Shown in pieces: positions 1 to 8,453 of a DNA stretch of 64,000 nt; within the stretch, counting starts at the first letter, position 1, and each line of letters starts with the position of its first letter. Source of the stretch: DATCLS01 sp035296625 (GTDB taxonomy: Bacteria; Actinomycetota; Acidimicrobiia; Acidimicrobiales; VFJN01); NCBI GenBank assembly GCA_035296625.1, contig DATHAO010000034.1, positions 1 through 64,000 on the forward strand. Reading direction: 5' to 3'. The translations under genes were made by a program, and so were the position numbers. Under the pieces are notes generated by a model. The model saw only the letters and a list, made by a program, of their open reading frames with translations, searched no databases and was not told the DNA's origin.

Positions 1-1401
1 GGCCCCTCTCCTGCGTTCCGCCCCCGCCCCGTCCCACCGCCCGCGTCCACCGCGCCGGCGCCCTCCACCGCCGACCACTCGCCGTCTCCGGCTCCACCGC
101 CCTCCGCCGGGCCTGCGCCCTCCACCGCCGAGCGGCCGCGATCGGCTGTTCCAGCGCCCTACGCCGCCGGCCCGCCGCCCTCCGCCGCCGAGCGGCCGCC
201 AGCGCCGGCTCCACCGGCCTCCACCGCCGGGGCTGGGCCCTCCACCCCCGGCGGCCCCCCGGCCCCATCCGGGCGGCGCCAGGCGCTCCCATCGGCCACC
301 GACACGCTGTGGAGCCTGGTACGCAGCATCGACGAGGCACTCGTGGGTGGGCCGCCCGGTGACCCCGTGCTGTTCAGCGTGAGTGGCCCGGCCGCCGAGC
401 GCAGCGTCGTCGAGGTGGGCTGGCATCCGATCGACGCGGACGACCCGATCGATGCCCTGCTCGGCTTCGTCGCCCCCGCGGGGTGGCACGCCATCGGCAT
501 CGTCTCGACCGGCCGGGCCCGCCCCCTCGACGACGACGGCCTCCCGAGGAGCGTGCTGCGCCCTTCCCGGCGGGCACCGAGGGCCCCCGAACCGGCCCGG
601 GTGGTCCTCGCCATCGCCCGCTCCGGCATGTCGCTCAGCCGTGTGCGCGTCGGTGCCCGCGTCTTCGACACGACGGAGGCCGTCCAGGGCCGGGTGGCCG
701 ACGGCCTGCGCCGAGCCTTCGGCCTGCCGACGGCCCCGCCACCCGGCACGTCCGCCGAGCTGTGGACGACCGTGTGGCTCGACCGCATCGTCGAAGCGGC
801 CGTAGCGGCCGACCCCGCCCGCCTGCGCTCCTGGTCCGAGGTCGCCGCCCTCCACCCCGCCGCCGGTGCCGCCTCACCCTTCGCCCCGCCGCCCTCCACG
901 GCCGCGCCCCCGCCGGCCGCCACGCCGTCTCCTACCGCCGCGCCCTCGCCCGCCGATCCGCGGCCACCCGACGACCCGGCCGGACCACCGGATCCCCCCG
1001 CTGTGCCGTCGGCCGGCCCGGACGGCGGGCCTGCGGGAACAACCTGTGGAATCGACCGCTTCGGCCCAAGTCAGCCCCCTCGGGCGACGCCGGATCCAGC
1101 GGGGGATGCTGCCCGCCGCGAACCCGCGGCCCTGGCAGCCGACGCCGTTGCGCTGGCCGACATGTGGCCGTGGAACCGCTTGCGGGTCGAGCGGCACCAG
1201 CTCGATGTGGGCCCATCGCCGGTGGCGAGCCACATCGCCGCATGGATGGACGACGGCATGTTCGCCCGCTGGCTCCTCGGCGCCTTCCCACCGCTGCCCG
1301 ATCTGCTGGCCACGTGCGACGACCTCCTCCCCCGCCCGATCGTCGACCGCCTCCTCGCGACCGTCACCGCCACCCTCGACGCCATGCCGCCGATCCCGTG
1401 A
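1..1401 (+). CDS. Unknown protein with Pro/Ala/Ser-rich N-terminal region (5' end outside window)
   Basis: The frame is open from the first base of the window, so the true start lies upstream and about 466 codons are visible. The first ~100 residues are almost only Pro, Ala, Ser, Thr and Gly, in loosely repeated PPSAAE / APPAST-type units, and look like a disordered linker. A better structured part follows from about 300 (DTLWSLVRSIDEAL), with a GWHPIDADDPIDALLGF stretch. A second Pro/Ala-rich linker lies near 880-1000, and a C-terminal ~90-residue helical part contains DMWPWNRLRVE. I recognise no family. It converges with the CoA-transferase gene, with a hairpin between them. Confidence 0.6.
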   Translation, partial: GPSPAFRPRPVPPPASTAPAPSTADHSPSPAPPPSAGPAPSTAERPRSAVPAPYAAGPPPSAAERPPAPAPPASTAGAGPSTPGGPPAPSGRRQALPSATDTLWSLVRSIDEALVGGPPGDPVLFSVSGPAAERSVVEVGWHPIDADDPIDALLGFVAPAGWHAIGIVSTGRARPLDDDGLPRSVLRPSRRAPRAPEPARVVLAIARSGMSLSRVRVGARVFDTTEAVQGRVADGLRRAFGLPTAPPPGTSAELWTTVWLDRIVEAAVAADPARLRSWSEVAALHPAAGAASPFAPPPSTAAPPPAATPSPTAAPSPADPRPPDDPAGPPDPPAVPSAGPDGGPAGTTCGIDRFGPSQPPRATPDPAGDAARREPAALAADAVALADMWPWNRLRVERHQLDVGPSPVASHIAAWMDDGMFARWLLGAFPPLPDLLATCDDLLPRPIVDRLLATVTATLDAMPPIP

Positions 1402-1478
1402 CGGACGACGCCCCCGACTCGCCGCGCCCCGGTCCGTCGCGGCGTCGAGCGCAGAGCACCGGCGAGTCGCCGACGCGT

Positions 1479-1521
1479 CTTTGCACACTTTCCGTCGCAT
1501 GGCGACAGGAACGGTGCAAGG
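1479..1521. terminator. Hairpin between convergent genes, possible bidirectional terminator
   Basis: CTTTGCAC (1479-1486) pairs with GTGCAAGG (1514-1521), with one G-U pair, and inside it GTCGC pairs with GCGAC around an ATG loop (1494-1506). It lies in the 195-nt gap between two convergent coding regions. There is no U-tract, so terminator function is inferred from position and structure only. Confidence 0.35.
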
Positions 1522-1596
1522 AAAGGGCGAGGGCCGTGGGCGGCCGCCGAGCGCTCGGACCGCGCGCGCACCGGGCCGCCGGCGGCGGCGGGAACG

Positions 1597-2823
1597 TCAG
1601 CCCAGGGCACCTGCCGCCCGCAGCGCGGCGATGTGCTCGTCGTCGTAGCCCAGCGTCCGCCGCAGCACCTCGTCGGTGTGCTCGCCCACCGTCGGGGCGT
1701 GCGTGGGCACCGGCAACTCGTCGCCGACGAACTTCAGCGGGAACGGCAGCTGCTCCGCCCCCAGGTCCTCACGCGGCAGGAACCCCAGCCGGGCGGCGAA
1801 CTGCGGATCGTCGGCCAGCGTGCGGGGCGTGTTCACCGGGGCGATCGGCGTTTCGTGCTCGTCGCCGAAGGCCACCCACTCCGCGCTCGTCCGCTCGCGG
1901 AAGATGTCCCGCAGCTCGGCCTGCAGCTCGCGGTTGCCCGGCGCGTGGTCGGCGACCCGCTCGCCGGGCCAGCGCTCGAACAGGTCGTGCCGGCCCACGG
2001 CCCGGCAGAAGTTCTGCCAGAACTGGCGTTCGGAGGCCTGGAACAGCACGAAGCCGTCCTTCGACTCGTAGATCTGGTAGCGCACGCCGTGCCTCATGCC
2101 CGCCGTGCCGGGCGCCCGCCGCGCGTGGCCATCCGAGGCATTGCCCGTCACCTCACTGTCGGGGCGCTCGTAGGCCTTCCACGTCTCGCTGCGCAGCCAG
2201 TCCATCGCGGCCGCCGCATCCGACTGGGCGATCTCCATGCGGCACCCCTCTCCGGTGGCCCGGGCCGACACGATCCCGGCGAGGATCCCGAGCGCCCCGA
2301 ATAGCGGCCCGGCGTGGATGCCCATCGACGCGTGCTCGGGTATGCATGCGAAGCCCTCGTCGTCGATCTCGGGCACGACCAGCCCCGCCCATGTGTCGTA
2401 GGCCAGGCCGTGGCTCGGCATGTCCTTGTAGGGACCCGTCATGCCGTAGCCCGAGATCGTGATCATGACGATGTCGGGCTTGGCCGCCCGCAGCACGTCG
2501 AAGCCGAGCCCCCGCCGCTCGAGGCCGCCCGGCCGCATGGCTTCGACCACGGCGTCCGCGCGCCGGACCAGGTCGAGGAACACCTCGCGCCCCTGATCCG
2601 TGCGCAGGTCGAGGGTGACAGATCGCTTGCCCCGGTTGAGGTGCAGGTGCATGAGCGACACGCCCTCGACGATCGGCCAGGTCATGCGACGCACGTAGTC
2701 ACCGCTGGGCGGCTCGACCTTGATGACCTCGGCACCGAGGTCCGCCAGGTGGGTCGTGATGGCGGCGGGGCCGAGCATCGAGCACTCGACGATGCGCACG
2801 CCCGCCAGCGGTGATCGGCTCAC
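1597..2823 (-). CDS. CaiB/BaiF (family III) CoA-transferase
   Basis: This 408-residue protein should move CoA between an acyl-CoA donor and a carboxylate acceptor. The family N-terminal motif is clear: L..LGAEVIKVEPP..GD at about 28-43, then LNRGKRSVTLDLR at 62-74. The catalytic Asp is D143 in GLAYDTWAG. Length is normal for the family. I chose the GTG at 2823 (VSRSPLAGVRIVE) because the family begins with this strand; the open frame runs further upstream but without homology. A TGAC-N5-GTCA palindrome lies 23 nt upstream, so control by the shared TetR-type operator is likely. The substrate cannot be read from sequence. Confidence 0.88.
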   Translation of the reverse strand: MSRSPLAGVRIVECSMLGPAAITTHLADLGAEVIKVEPPSGDYVRRMTWPIVEGVSLMHLHLNRGKRSVTLDLRTDQGREVFLDLVRRADAVVEAMRPGGLERRGLGFDVLRAAKPDIVMITISGYGMTGPYKDMPSHGLAYDTWAGLVVPEIDDEGFACIPEHASMGIHAGPLFGALGILAGIVSARATGEGCRMEIAQSDAAAAMDWLRSETWKAYERPDSEVTGNASDGHARRAPGTAGMRHGVRYQIYESKDGFVLFQASERQFWQNFCRAVGRHDLFERWPGERVADHAPGNRELQAELRDIFRERTSAEWVAFGDEHETPIAPVNTPRTLADDPQFAARLGFLPREDLGAEQLPFPLKFVGDELPVPTHAPTVGEHTDEVLRRTLGYDDEHIAALRAAGALG

Positions 2824-2843
2824 CCGACGATGATGGCATAGGT

Positions 2844-2860
2844 TCTGACACACCGTCAGA
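2844..2860. promoter_or_regulatory. TGAC-N5-GTCA operator upstream of the CoA-transferase
   Basis: TCTGACACACCGTCAGA has perfect 6-nt arms (TCTGAC/GTCAGA) around a 5-nt centre. It is 23 nt upstream of the GTG start. The same palindrome recurs elsewhere in the window. Confidence 0.6.
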
Positions 2861-3053
2861 TATGGCCTCCGGGGCCAGGGTTGCACACACGGGTCCGCGA
2901 ACGATCTAAGTTGTTCGCCACACCAACGAGCCGCCGTCGGGGGGGCCCTGGGGTCGCCCCATCGAACCGACGTCGAGATCACCGTTTGTGATCGGCAACA
3001 GAACGCATCAGTGAAGGCCTGGGCACCGCGCGTTGGTGCCCTACATTGCGAAT

Positions 3054-3065
3054 CGATTGCAATCG
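3054..3065. promoter_or_regulatory. Perfect 12-bp palindrome upstream of rpf gene
   Basis: CGATTGCAATCG is a perfect palindrome 114 nt upstream of the Rpf start. The 2824-3178 gap (355 nt) otherwise holds the CoA-transferase operator and the Rpf ribosome binding site. I see no riboswitch in it. An operator role is a guess. Confidence 0.3.
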
Positions 3066-3178
3066 TGTCAGACTCCTTTCGCTATCGCACAGGACAGCAC
3101 GCGCTGGGGCGGCCGGGCATGCACTTCCGCCACGACGGCGACCCTGCGCGCTATCTGACGGAAGGAGTCTTCTGGCCA

Positions 3179-3859
3179 ATGTCAGAGCGGACAGACCACC
3201 CCCCCAGTCCCCAGGCCTCGACGCCGAGCACGGTTGCGCGTCGAGCGGTAATCGGTGGCGCGGCCGGCGTCGCTCTGCTCGTCGGCCCCGTGGCTCTCGC
3301 CAACGCCATCGTGCCCGACGACGACGCAAGTGGTTCCAACCGCGTCGAGGCCTCAGCGGATCGATCCGCGACCTCCCAGATCGCCCTCCGCCAAGAGTCG
3401 TTCGAGGCGGACACCGCCCGCATCAGCGCGCTGCAGTCGATCCGCACGACGACCACGACGGCCCCGCCCACCACGACCACGACGGTCCCACCGACGACGA
3501 CCACCGTCCCGCCCACGACGACCACGACGGCTCCCCCGACCACGACCACGGAGCCGCCGCCCCCTCCCACCGAAGCGCCCCCTCCCCCCTCCACGGGCGG
3601 CGGGTTGGGCGATCCCGGCGACTACGCCACCTGGGATGCGCTCGCGGAGTGCGAGTCGGGTGGCAACTGGTCGATCAACAGCGGCAATGGCTACTACGGC
3701 GGGCTGCAGTTCTCGCTGAGCTCCTGGCAGTCCGTCGGTGGCACCGGGTACCCGCACGAGGCCAGCCGCGAGACCCAGATCACCATGGGCCAGCGCCTCC
3801 AGGCGTCCCAGGGCTGGGGCGCCTGGCCGGCCTGCACCGCCGAGCTGGGCTTCGGGTAG
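3179..3859 (+). CDS. Resuscitation-promoting factor (transglycosylase-like) protein
   Basis: A 226-residue exported protein that should cleave peptidoglycan glycan strands at the cell surface. A short basic N-terminus is followed by one hydrophobic segment at about 22-45 (signal or anchor). A Thr/Pro linker of TTTT-PP repeats covers about 88-138. The Rpf domain occupies 147-226: WDALAECESGGNWSINSGNG and YYGGLQF, with catalytic Glu E159 in CESGG and the disulfide pair C158 and C219. The ATG at 3179 has GAAGGAG (3161-3167) 11 nt upstream; the longer frame from 3011 has no domain support. It is a single-domain Rpf without LysM or G5 modules. Confidence 0.9.
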   Translation: MSERTDHPPSPQASTPSTVARRAVIGGAAGVALLVGPVALANAIVPDDDASGSNRVEASADRSATSQIALRQESFEADTARISALQSIRTTTTTAPPTTTTTVPPTTTTVPPTTTTTAPPTTTTEPPPPPTEAPPPPSTGGGLGDPGDYATWDALAECESGGNWSINSGNGYYGGLQFSLSSWQSVGGTGYPHEASRETQITMGQRLQASQGWGAWPACTAELGFG

Positions 3860-3961
3860 CCCGAGCCGGCCGCAGCGAACGACACACCACAGACGCGGCG
3901 ATCGACGACGACGTCGAGAGGGCGACGCCCACCGGGGCGTCGCCCTCGTCGCGTCCGGCCC

Positions 3962-4873
3962 TCAGTAGCGCAGGCCCGGGGCGCGGGTGCGGAAGACGTC
4001 GGTGGCGAGCAGCCTGCCCAGCGTCGCGGCGTCCCAGCGCCTGCCGCCGTTCGTGATCGTGGGGCCGTCGGTCCACCCGGTCATCCAGACGAGCTTCTCG
4101 CCCACGGCCCGGATGACCTGACCCGTCACGTGCTGCGCCTCGTCCGATGCCAGCCAGGCCACGACCGGCGACGACACGCTCGGGTCCATCGGGTCGAACT
4201 CGTCGTCCGGGACCTCGTCCGGCTCGCGCACCGGCGGCGCCCCGGGCATCGTGGCGGTGATGCGGGTGGCGCCGGCCGGGCCGATGGCGTTGACCGTGAC
4301 GCCGAGCCGGTAGAGCTCGAGGCTGAGCGTCTGCGTGAGCCCGGCGATCGCGGCCTTGGCGGTGGCGTAGTTCGTCTGGCCGAAGTTTCCGACCAGGCCG
4401 GCGCCCGAGGTCGTGTTGACGATGCGCCCGGTGAACGTCTCGCCGGCCTTGGCCCGCTCCCGCCAGTGGCGAGCCGCCCAGTGGCTCGGCCCCCACGTGC
4501 CCTTGACGTGGACCCGCATGACGGCGTCGAAGTCCGCCTCGGCCATGTTCCAGACGGCGGCGTCGCGGGCGATGCCCGCGTTGTTCACGAGCACGTCCAG
4601 CCGACCCCACGTGTCGACGGCCTGGGCGAGGAGGCGCCCGGCGCCCTCGTAATCGGCAACGTCCTCGTAGTTGGCGACGGCCTCGCCGCCCCGGGACTCG
4701 ATCAGCTTGACGGTGAGGTCGGCGTCGCGCGATGTCCCCTCTCCCCGCACCGAGCCACCCAGGTCGTTCACGACCACCCGCGCGCCCTGCTTGGCCAGCT
4801 CGAGCGCGTGGCCGCGCCCGATGCCGTGCCCCGCACCCGTCACGATCGCCACCTTGCCGTCGAGCAGCCCCAT
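3962..4873 (-). CDS. SDR family 3-hydroxyacyl-CoA dehydrogenase-like oxidoreductase
   Basis: A 303-residue short-chain dehydrogenase resembling the hydroxyacyl-CoA dehydrogenase unit of peroxisomal multifunctional enzyme type 2. TGAGHGIG (12-19) binds the cofactor, NDLGGS follows beta-2, NNAG is at 97-100, and the catalytic Ser156, Tyr169 and Lys173 are present. The NDLGGS motif and the extended C-terminus (300 rather than 250 residues) favour an acyl-CoA substrate over a simple alcohol. The ATG at 4873 has GGAGGAG just upstream. A TGAC-N5-GTCA operator lies 25 nt upstream, shared with other CoA genes here. Confidence 0.85.
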   Translation of the reverse strand: MGLLDGKVAIVTGAGHGIGRGHALELAKQGARVVVNDLGGSVRGEGTSRDADLTVKLIESRGGEAVANYEDVADYEGAGRLLAQAVDTWGRLDVLVNNAGIARDAAVWNMAEADFDAVMRVHVKGTWGPSHWAARHWRERAKAGETFTGRIVNTTSGAGLVGNFGQTNYATAKAAIAGLTQTLSLELYRLGVTVNAIGPAGATRITATMPGAPPVREPDEVPDDEFDPMDPSVSSPVVAWLASDEAQHVTGQVIRAVGEKLVWMTGWTDGPTITNGGRRWDAATLGRLLATDVFRTRAPGLRY

Positions 4874-4896
4874 GCGTCTCCTCCGGATCACCCGTA

Positions 4897-4913
4897 TCTG
4901 ACGATGTGTCAGG
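4897..4913. promoter_or_regulatory. TGAC-N5-GTCA operator upstream of SDR gene
   Basis: TCTGACGATGTGTCAGG keeps both TGAC/GTCA half-sites with a 5-nt centre, 25 nt before the ATG. On the gene strand, GTCAGATAC follows directly, the same sequence that follows the operator at 26181. Confidence 0.6.
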
Positions 4914-4966
4914 TTACGGGATGGCGGAGGCGGGCGCGAACAGGCGCCAGCAGGCGCGGGCCTGCT

Positions 4967-5425
4967 TCAGAGGCCGACGAGCACGACGAGGACGTCCTCG
5001 GTGACGTCGGCCTCGGTGCGCTCCAGGCTGATGGCCACGATGCGGATCACCGCGAGGGTCGTCAGCCACGCCCCGAACAGGCCCCGCTCGGCGCCGAGCT
5101 CGGCGATCGAGGGGTCGACCGACGGGCGCACGCCCCCGGCCGTAGCGGCGGCGAGCGTGAGCATGAGGCGCAGCACGTCGACGTTGTCGGCGGGCACCGC
5201 CCCATCGAGGGCCAGGCGCTCGATCAGCTCGTCGAGGTCGAAGGCCTCGTCGGTCTCGGCCACCATCCGCCGGAGCGCCACCGCCGCGGCGTCGAGCAGG
5301 GACCCGGCCACGGCCTCGGGGCCGAAGGACGCGACCGCGTCGCGCAGCACCAGGGCGGCCCGGCCCGGCTCGTGCTCGAACACCTGGTTCTCGAGGGCGT
5401 CCCGAACGGCTTGGCCGACATCCAT
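4967..5425 (-). CDS. Conserved hypothetical protein, 152 aa
   Basis: An acidic, helical protein with no family I can name. It begins MDVGQAVRDALENQVFE and has a hydrophobic Ala/Leu-rich stretch near residues 84-97 (MLTLAAATAGG at 88-98) and another near 119-133. It looks soluble or weakly membrane associated. The ATG at 5425 has TAACCT (5434-5439) 8 nt upstream, matching the leaderless promoter pattern of the window. It is transcribed after the membrane protein gene, with a 12-nt gap to that gene's stop, so both an operon and its own promoter are possible. Confidence 0.55.
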   Translation of the reverse strand: MDVGQAVRDALENQVFEHEPGRAALVLRDAVASFGPEAVAGSLLDAAAVALRRMVAETDEAFDLDELIERLALDGAVPADNVDVLRLMLTLAAATAGGVRPSVDPSIAELGAERGLFGAWLTTLAVIRIVAISLERTEADVTEDVLVVLVGL

Positions 5426-5433
5426 GACGCCCC

Positions 5434-5439
5434 AGGTTA
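5434..5439 (-). promoter_or_regulatory. -10-like hexamer TAACCT before the 152-aa protein
   Basis: TAACCT lies 8 nt before the ATG at 5425 and overlaps the end of the upstream gene. Confidence 0.3.
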
Positions 5440-7794
5440 AGGCCGCTCGACGAGCACCGCGACCGCGGAGCCCGGCGGGAGCGGGTCCTCGGCCCGGGCG
5501 AGCAGCTCCTCCGCGTCGATCTCGCCGGCGGCGTACTGCTCCTCGAGGTCTTCCTGGCGCCCCACCGCGGCGGCGAGCTCGTCCCGGTCGATGTCGCCGG
5601 CGTAGGCGACGAGTTCGACGCCGGGCCGGGACAGCGCCGTCAGGATGTCGGCGTCGGTGACCACGTCGAGCCCGGTGCGCGGCCCGCTCGCCGGGGCGGT
5701 CCGGTGCGGGCCCATGGCCTCGGAGTCCGCGGGGAGGCGGGCGTCGACGCCCTCGTGCTCGAGCCCGACCACGAGCCCGCTGCTCCATCCGATGGCGGTG
5801 TACGACATCGGTTGCACCACGACCGGGCCGTCGCCCGGCGGCAGGGCGCTCGTCACCTCGGGCACGAGCTCGGACATGACGGCCGAGTCGCGGGGGTCCG
5901 GCGGGCTGTCCCGCAAGGCGATCGTCACGTCCACCGAGCTCACGGCCGCGAGCACCACGACGGCCCCGGGCACGAGCACGCGCCGTTCGGCGGACGGGAA
6001 CCGGCGGGCCAGCCAGGTCCAGGCCGTCCACACCGCGAACGCAGCCGCCAGGGCCCCGAGGACCCAGGTCCAGACGAGGCGGTAGGCGTAGACGAGTCCC
6101 ACGGTTCGGGACACCGCAACGACGCCGAACAGGCCGGCGGCCACGAGCACGGCCGCCAGCCGCCGGGCGTCGCGGCCGGGGTGGCGCCAGCCGGCCACGA
6201 TCGCCAGCACGAACGGCACCAGCAGCACGGGAAGGACCTGCTCGTACATGGCCTCCGGCTCCTGGACGATCGTCACCGCGCCCTTGCCGGCCACCCACTC
6301 CGGCGCGACACCGAACGCCGCGGACACGACCCGCCATCCCTCGGCGAGCGTGTGCGTCTCGTCGCCGCGCTCGCGGAACCACTGGAGGATCACCCCGAGG
6401 TTGCCGGGCTCGTGCGTCAGCTGCTGCGCCACCGGGGGGTACCAGGTCACGGCGACCGCCACCACCGTGAGCAGCCCGGCGCCGACGAGGCGCCCGATCG
6501 GGCCACGCCAGGGCCACAGACGGTCTCGCCGGGTTGGTGGCCCGGACCCGCCGGCGGGTGCACCTCCAGGCTCGTCGGGGACGGAGCCGTCGCCCTCGTG
6601 GGGGACGGAGCCGTCGCGGGCTGAGGTCCCGTCGGGTGGCGAGGTGGCGGACCGGGCCCGTCGGGCGTCGGCGACCGTGGTGGCCACCAGGCCGATGATG
6701 CCCACGGCGAGCAGGGGCAGCGCCAGCGCCGCGTAGCCGATGTGTGTCTGGACGAGGAACGTCGCGACGAGCGCGCCCACCGGCAGCGCCCAGCGGTCGC
6801 CCGCCACCATCGCCCAGGTCAGCATGATGAAGAGGCCGTAGGGCAGCACGGTGATGAACGGGTTCCACGCCAGGGTGACGAAATCCTCGGAGTACCCGGC
6901 CCGCACGTAGACCAGCAGCGCGATCAGCACGCAGAGCATGAGCGCGGTCCCGCCCCGCCGCCGGGCGATCGCCGCCATCCCGGCGACCGAGCCGGCGGCC
7001 ACCACGGCGGCGCTGGCCGGGAGCGCCCCCGACGAACCGCCGAGCAGCCGGTAGGGCACGGCGAGCACGTAGAACAGCGCGGGGCCCGGGTGGTACCAGC
7101 CGTCGCGTGAGAACGGACCCAGCGTCACGGCGTGGTGGCCGATGTCGCGGGTGGCCAGCTCGGTGAGGGCCACGTCGGCAAGTGGGCGGTAGTCGCCTCC
7201 CACCCCGACCAGCGAGGCCACGACGGCGGCGACGAACGGTGCCAGGGCGATCATGGCCGGAAGGACCAGGCTCGCCCACCGCCCGATGCTTCCCCCGCCC
7301 CGGCCGTCGGCGCCCGCGACGCCGCCCGCGTCGGCACCGGGCGCGTCGACGCCGGGCGCGTCGGTCAGGTCGGCCCGGTCGGCGCCGGGCGCGGGGGGCA
7401 CGTCGACGCCGGGCGCGACAGTCAGGCCAGCGCCGGTCGCGCCCGGCACGTCGGCCCGGACGTCCGTCACCTCGGCGCCCGGCACGTCGACACCAGCGTC
7501 CACCGCGTCGGCCGCGGCGCCGGGGGGCGTGCGCCGGTCGGCGGATCTCCGAACGCCGTGGCCGCCCGGGCTCGCCGACCCGTCGCCCCCGCCCACGAGC
7601 GCAGGACCGGGCCCCTCGACCGGCACGGCCCCGCCGGCCCGACCGCCTGCCGAGGGGTCAACCTGGCCGGCCCCACCGCCGAGCGCAGGATCGGCGACGT
7701 CGCCCGGCGCCACCGACTCCCGAGCCGCTGGCCCCGACGGTGTCGCCGCCGGCGCGCGGCCCCGTGTGATCGCCCAGCCTCGCCCCCTCGACAT
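5437..7794 (-). CDS. Polytopic membrane protein, GT-C glycosyltransferase-like
   Basis: A 785-residue protein. Residues 1-165 are low complexity (VDVPGA, GADRADL, APGVDAPG-type repeats). After them come about ten hydrophobic segments with the motif PFSRDGWYHPGPALFYVL in an early extracytoplasmic loop, then a C-terminal soluble region of about 150 residues. The aromatic HPGP-type loop and overall plan resemble lipid-linked sugar transferases of the GT-C superfamily, so a role in cell-envelope glycan transfer is my best guess. No DxD/ExD pair can be assigned with certainty. The ATG at 7794 (MSRGRGWAITRGR) is the first methionine giving a plausible basic N-terminus. Confidence 0.65.
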   Translation of the reverse strand: MSRGRGWAITRGRAPAATPSGPAARESVAPGDVADPALGGGAGQVDPSAGGRAGGAVPVEGPGPALVGGGDGSASPGGHGVRRSADRRTPPGAAADAVDAGVDVPGAEVTDVRADVPGATGAGLTVAPGVDVPPAPGADRADLTDAPGVDAPGADAGGVAGADGRGGGSIGRWASLVLPAMIALAPFVAAVVASLVGVGGDYRPLADVALTELATRDIGHHAVTLGPFSRDGWYHPGPALFYVLAVPYRLLGGSSGALPASAAVVAAGSVAGMAAIARRRGGTALMLCVLIALLVYVRAGYSEDFVTLAWNPFITVLPYGLFIMLTWAMVAGDRWALPVGALVATFLVQTHIGYAALALPLLAVGIIGLVATTVADARRARSATSPPDGTSARDGSVPHEGDGSVPDEPGGAPAGGSGPPTRRDRLWPWRGPIGRLVGAGLLTVVAVAVTWYPPVAQQLTHEPGNLGVILQWFRERGDETHTLAEGWRVVSAAFGVAPEWVAGKGAVTIVQEPEAMYEQVLPVLLVPFVLAIVAGWRHPGRDARRLAAVLVAAGLFGVVAVSRTVGLVYAYRLVWTWVLGALAAAFAVWTAWTWLARRFPSAERRVLVPGAVVVLAAVSSVDVTIALRDSPPDPRDSAVMSELVPEVTSALPPGDGPVVVQPMSYTAIGWSSGLVVGLEHEGVDARLPADSEAMGPHRTAPASGPRTGLDVVTDADILTALSRPGVELVAYAGDIDRDELAAAVGRQEDLEEQYAAGEIDAEELLARAEDPLPPGSAVAVLVERP

Positions 7795-7860
7795 CTGGTC
7801 AGCTTCGCATCCGGCCACCCCGGCCGCGAAGCCGGCGGGGCCCGGGGGCCCGCGCACGGA

Positions 7861-7866
7861 TAGCGT
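7861..7866 (+). promoter_or_regulatory. -10-like hexamer TAGCGT
   Basis: TAGCGT is followed by 9 nt and then the ATG at 7876. No Shine-Dalgarno sequence intervenes. Confidence 0.45.
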
Positions 7867-7875
7867 GACCGGCCG

Positions 7876-8367
7876 ATGGCCGCCGAACCGCTCGTCGTCG
7901 AGCTTCGCGACGACGCCCCCGACTCCCGGCGTCCGGTGGTCGAGCACATGGTCGCCATGGCCGGCACGGGCGAGGGCTGGATCAACCTCACCCCCGGCCT
8001 CGCCACCGCGGAGCCGCCGCCCGCCCGCTCGGCGCTCGCCCAGCTGCTCGGCAGCCGCGGCCCCACGGTCCCGCTCGGCACGTGGACGCCCGCCCACGGC
8101 CGCCAGTCGGCCACGGCCGGCATCGAGCACGGCGAGGGTCCGAAGGCGGCCGCCCGGCTCGCCGACCTCGGCGTGCCCGTTCCCGTCGGATGGCGCGTGC
8201 TGCAGGACCACCCCAAGCGAGGTCTGGTCGTAGCGATGGCCGACGCCACGACGGCGCCGGTGCTCGACGGGGTGCTCGCCTGGCTGCTCCATGCCACCGG
8301 CGCCCTGTGCGCCTGGCCACGCACGGGCGAGTGGCGGGCGCTGGCCTACGGCGTCGGCAAGCCGTAG
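7876..8367 (+). CDS. Conserved hypothetical protein, 163 aa
   Basis: An unrecognised soluble protein. It starts MAAEPLVVELRDD and has the motifs GEGWINLTPG near residue 36, VPLGTWTPAHGR near 69, and a C-terminal half with DHPKRGLVV. The mixed alpha/beta pattern gives no catalytic signature. It is divergent from the GT-C-like protein and convergent with the acyl-CoA synthetase. The leaderless-type TAGCGT box supports this ATG. Confidence 0.55.
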   Translation: MAAEPLVVELRDDAPDSRRPVVEHMVAMAGTGEGWINLTPGLATAEPPPARSALAQLLGSRGPTVPLGTWTPAHGRQSATAGIEHGEGPKAAARLADLGVPVPVGWRVLQDHPKRGLVVAMADATTAPVLDGVLAWLLHATGALCAWPRTGEWRALAYGVGKP

Positions 8368-8453
8368 GCCCGGTCCACCGGCCCCGCCCACGGCCCCAGA
8401 CGCCGGCCACGCAGGCCTGGGGACCCGGCCGGGCCGGGCCGACGCCGCCGGGC

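Noticed and set aside
483..2462. A 659-codon plus-strand frame across two genes
   Set aside because: It is Arg/Pro-rich with no motif and overlaps the CoA-transferase, which has clear family motifs.
2985..3178. Possible c-di-AMP (ydaO) riboswitch upstream of the rpf gene
   Set aside because: The conserved GGG-GCC and CCGAACCCG-type blocks are absent; only a palindrome and a ribosome binding site are present.
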